In this document: in pieces, positions 63,601 to 64,000 of the stretch
Layout: every line of letters starts with the position of its first letter
Position numbering within the stretch: position 1 is the first letter of the stretch
Source: Allomuricauda sp. F6463D
Lineage (GTDB): Bacteria > Bacteroidota > Bacteroidia > Flavobacteriales > Flavobacteriaceae
DNA: 64,000 bases
Reading direction: 5' to 3'
Assembly (NCBI RefSeq): GCF_023015965.1
Contig: NZ_JALKAN010000003.1
Coordinates: 223,404-287,403, forward strand
Made by a program: the position numbers and the translations under genes
Notes under the pieces: model-generated
The model's database searches: none
The model's input: the letters and a program-made list of their open reading frames with translations, nothing else
What the model was told of the DNA's origin: nothing

Positions 63601-64000
63601 TGGACGGAACCTTTGCCACGGACGCGGAGCTAGCGGCCCTTGACACTGACGATGCTGATTCAGACCCCACGAACGAATATAACACCGGAAGCGGAATAAC
63701 AGCAGGTAGCCTTCAAATTACAGATGGTGGTGGGACGGAGTCCGTAAATTTGATAAGTACGGATCTGAACAACAATTTAACAGCAGGCACGGATGGAGCA
63801 CTTTACCTGAACGTGGCCTCCGTATCCATAGCCGAGACCAATACTACATTGTCCTTTAACGATACTACCGGCGAACTGACCTATAACAATGAGCTTGGCA
63901 ACAATGCTGCAGTTGATATTTCAAGTCTTGATGATAGTGCAGGAGTTTCGGCAAACGCTTCGGACATAGCCGACAACGCTTCGGATATCACCACGAATAC
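60666..64000 (+). CDS. Giant repetitive secreted protein, runs off the window
   Basis: Open from ATG 60666 to the end of the window (1,111 codons, no stop). The signal peptide is MKKSILALLFLLFTGIAFSQ. A unique N-terminal part (GDIYVNTDTGTIYFWDGNSW) is followed by ten full copies of a 50-residue repeat beginning AALDTDDADADPENELSD and ending TFATDAEL. Interspersed are three tail-fibre-like joints of the form EVLxxGND...NAQDAATKAYVDAL and a coiled-coil-like N/A/S-rich stretch (SANASDIADNASEITTNTGD). The joints resemble those of phage tail fibres and trimeric adhesins, so it is probably a long surface or extracellular fibre. I cannot see its C-terminus, so the secretion route is unknown. There is an abrupt composition change around 61,200. 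Confidence 0.85.
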   Translation, partial: MKKSILALLFLLFTGIAFSQTTVTLQDQCNCEVLKGTDVSSSGAITPTGADLGDIYVNTDTGTIYFWDGNSWELTATDDQQLTGFTFNDVTNTLSLTLENGGNVNVDLSSLSDVFTDTNTTIVSFDIDGTNTNLVITDSEANNYAVALADLAALINTDNQTLTEVLAQGNDAGGASITNLAVPANPQDAATKAYVDALDTDDADSDPTNEYNTGISLNGTSIEVTDAGGTLSQDLDGTFATDAELTALDTDDADADPENELSDIALSGTTLELTNAVTGATGVDLDGTFATDAELAALDTDDADADPENELSDIALSGTTLELTNAVTGATGVDLDGTFATDAELAALDTDDADADPENELSDIALSGTTLELTNAVTGATGVDLDGTFATDAELAALDTDDADSDPENELSDIALSGTTLELTNAVTGATGVDLDGTFATDAELAALDTDDADADPENELSDIALSGTTLELTNAVTGATGVDLDGTFATDAELAALDTDDADADPENELSDIALSGTTLELTNAVAGATGVDLDGTFATDAELAALDTDDADSDPENELSDIALSGTTLELTNAVTGATGVDLDGTFATDAELAALDTDDADADPTNEYNTGSGITAGSLQITDGGGTESVNLISTDLNNNLTAGTDGALYLNVASVSIAETNTTLSFNDITGELTYNNELGNNAAVDISSLDDSAGVSANASDIADNASEITTNTGDIATNTTNIGTNATDIADHIAADGDTDATNEIQNIEEVLTDGNDANGLVLTGLGAPTAASDAVTKAYVDALDTDDADSDPENELSDIALSGTTLELTNAVTGATGVDLDGTFATDAELAALDTDDADADPENELSDIALSGTTLELTNAVTGATGVDLDGTFATDAELAALDTDDADSDPANEIQNLGEVLADGNDGDGAAITNIADPSNAQDAATKAYVDALDTDDADADPENELSDIALSGTTLELTNAVTGATGVDLDGTFATDAELAALDTDDADSDPTNEYNTGSGITAGSLQITDGGGTESVNLISTDLNNNLTAGTDGALYLNVASVSIAETNTTLSFNDTTGELTYNNELGNNAAVDISSLDDSAGVSANASDIADNASDITTN
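61401..62450 (+). repeat. Seven 150-nt tandem repeats
   Basis: Units start at 61401, 61551, 61701, 61851, 62001, 62151 and 62301, each exactly 150 nt and differing only at scattered, mostly silent positions. Unit 61851-62000 has 86 G+C of 150 (57%). Confidence 0.95.
62301..64000 (+). repeat. 1,182-nt higher-order repeat
   Basis: 62301-62818 corresponds to 63483-64000 at a constant offset of 1,182 nt with few differences (for example GACGGAATCC/GACGGAGTCC and GACATCACCG/GATACTACCG). Additional full 150-nt units lie at 63027-63176, 63177-63326 and 63483-63632. Confidence 0.9.

Noticed and set aside
60666..64000. Prophage tail-fibre gene
   Set aside because: The joints look like tail fibre sequence, but the gene has a Sec-type signal peptide and no phage structural, lysis or integrase genes flank it on the visible side.

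Overview
The window is a chromosomal segment of a member of the Bacteroidota, almost certainly a Flavobacteriaceae and probably marine. The evidence is the cdsA-LUD-ftsH-rsfS block next to birA, the TAnnTTTG-type -7 promoter elements, the scarcity of Shine-Dalgarno sequences except an exceptionally strong one on rpsU, a type IX secretion (T9SS) type B sorting domain beside a PorP/SprF protein, and DUF2851- and PspC-like proteins typical of the family. The genus cannot be fixed from the sequence. I see no insertion sequence, prophage, CRISPR array or rRNA operon.

Positions 1-19.2 kb are housekeeping genes in short operons on both strands: lipid synthesis and quality control (cdsA, LUD protein, ftsH, rsfS), birA, pyrE, a Nudix hydrolase, an M14 peptidase, a histidine kinase/response regulator pair, coaD-ddl diverging from a PASTA protein-rluD pair, yaaA, ppc with a uracil-DNA-glycosylase-like gene, and an exported M20 peptidase.

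Positions 19.2-26.0 kb hold a complete tryptophan operon on the minus strand, in the order trpE-G-D-C-F-B-A. Upstream of trpE I find an unlisted 18-residue leader peptide with three consecutive Trp codons, a near-leaderless Bacteroidota promoter and a Rho-independent hairpin. Together these form a textbook transcription attenuator. The operon also carries small repeats: a double-hairpin palindromic element inserted in frame inside trpF, a relative filling the trpD-trpC spacer, and degenerate TGAGA-rich spacers at two other junctions.

Positions 26-37.5 kb hold a MarR-nitroreductase-YceI operon with a palindromic operator candidate, thioredoxin-like proteins, a rhodanese, DUF2851, a PspC-like protein, a K+ channel, an AGCS symporter, an HhH protein, an acyl-CoA dehydrogenase, rpsU, a tyrosine recombinase and a short hibernation factor. 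Positions 37.5-51 kb are the translation/transcription block: tRNA-Thr, Tyr, Gly, Thr, then tuf, tRNA-Trp, secE, nusG, rplKAJL, rpoB and rpoC, ending at a strong terminator.

Positions 53.6-60.3 kb encode a cell-surface module: a 1,218-residue adhesin-like protein (13 calcium-binding 41-residue repeats, about five Ig-like domains, a T9SS type B C-terminal domain), a PorP/SprF-family outer-membrane partner and an OmpA/TPR/PD40 protein. From 60,666 to the window edge an open, highly repetitive secreted protein runs off the end. Its exact 50-residue (150-nt) repeats have a base composition (57% G+C in a counted unit) very different from the 5' part of the same gene (31%), and are nested in a 1,182-nt higher-order repeat.
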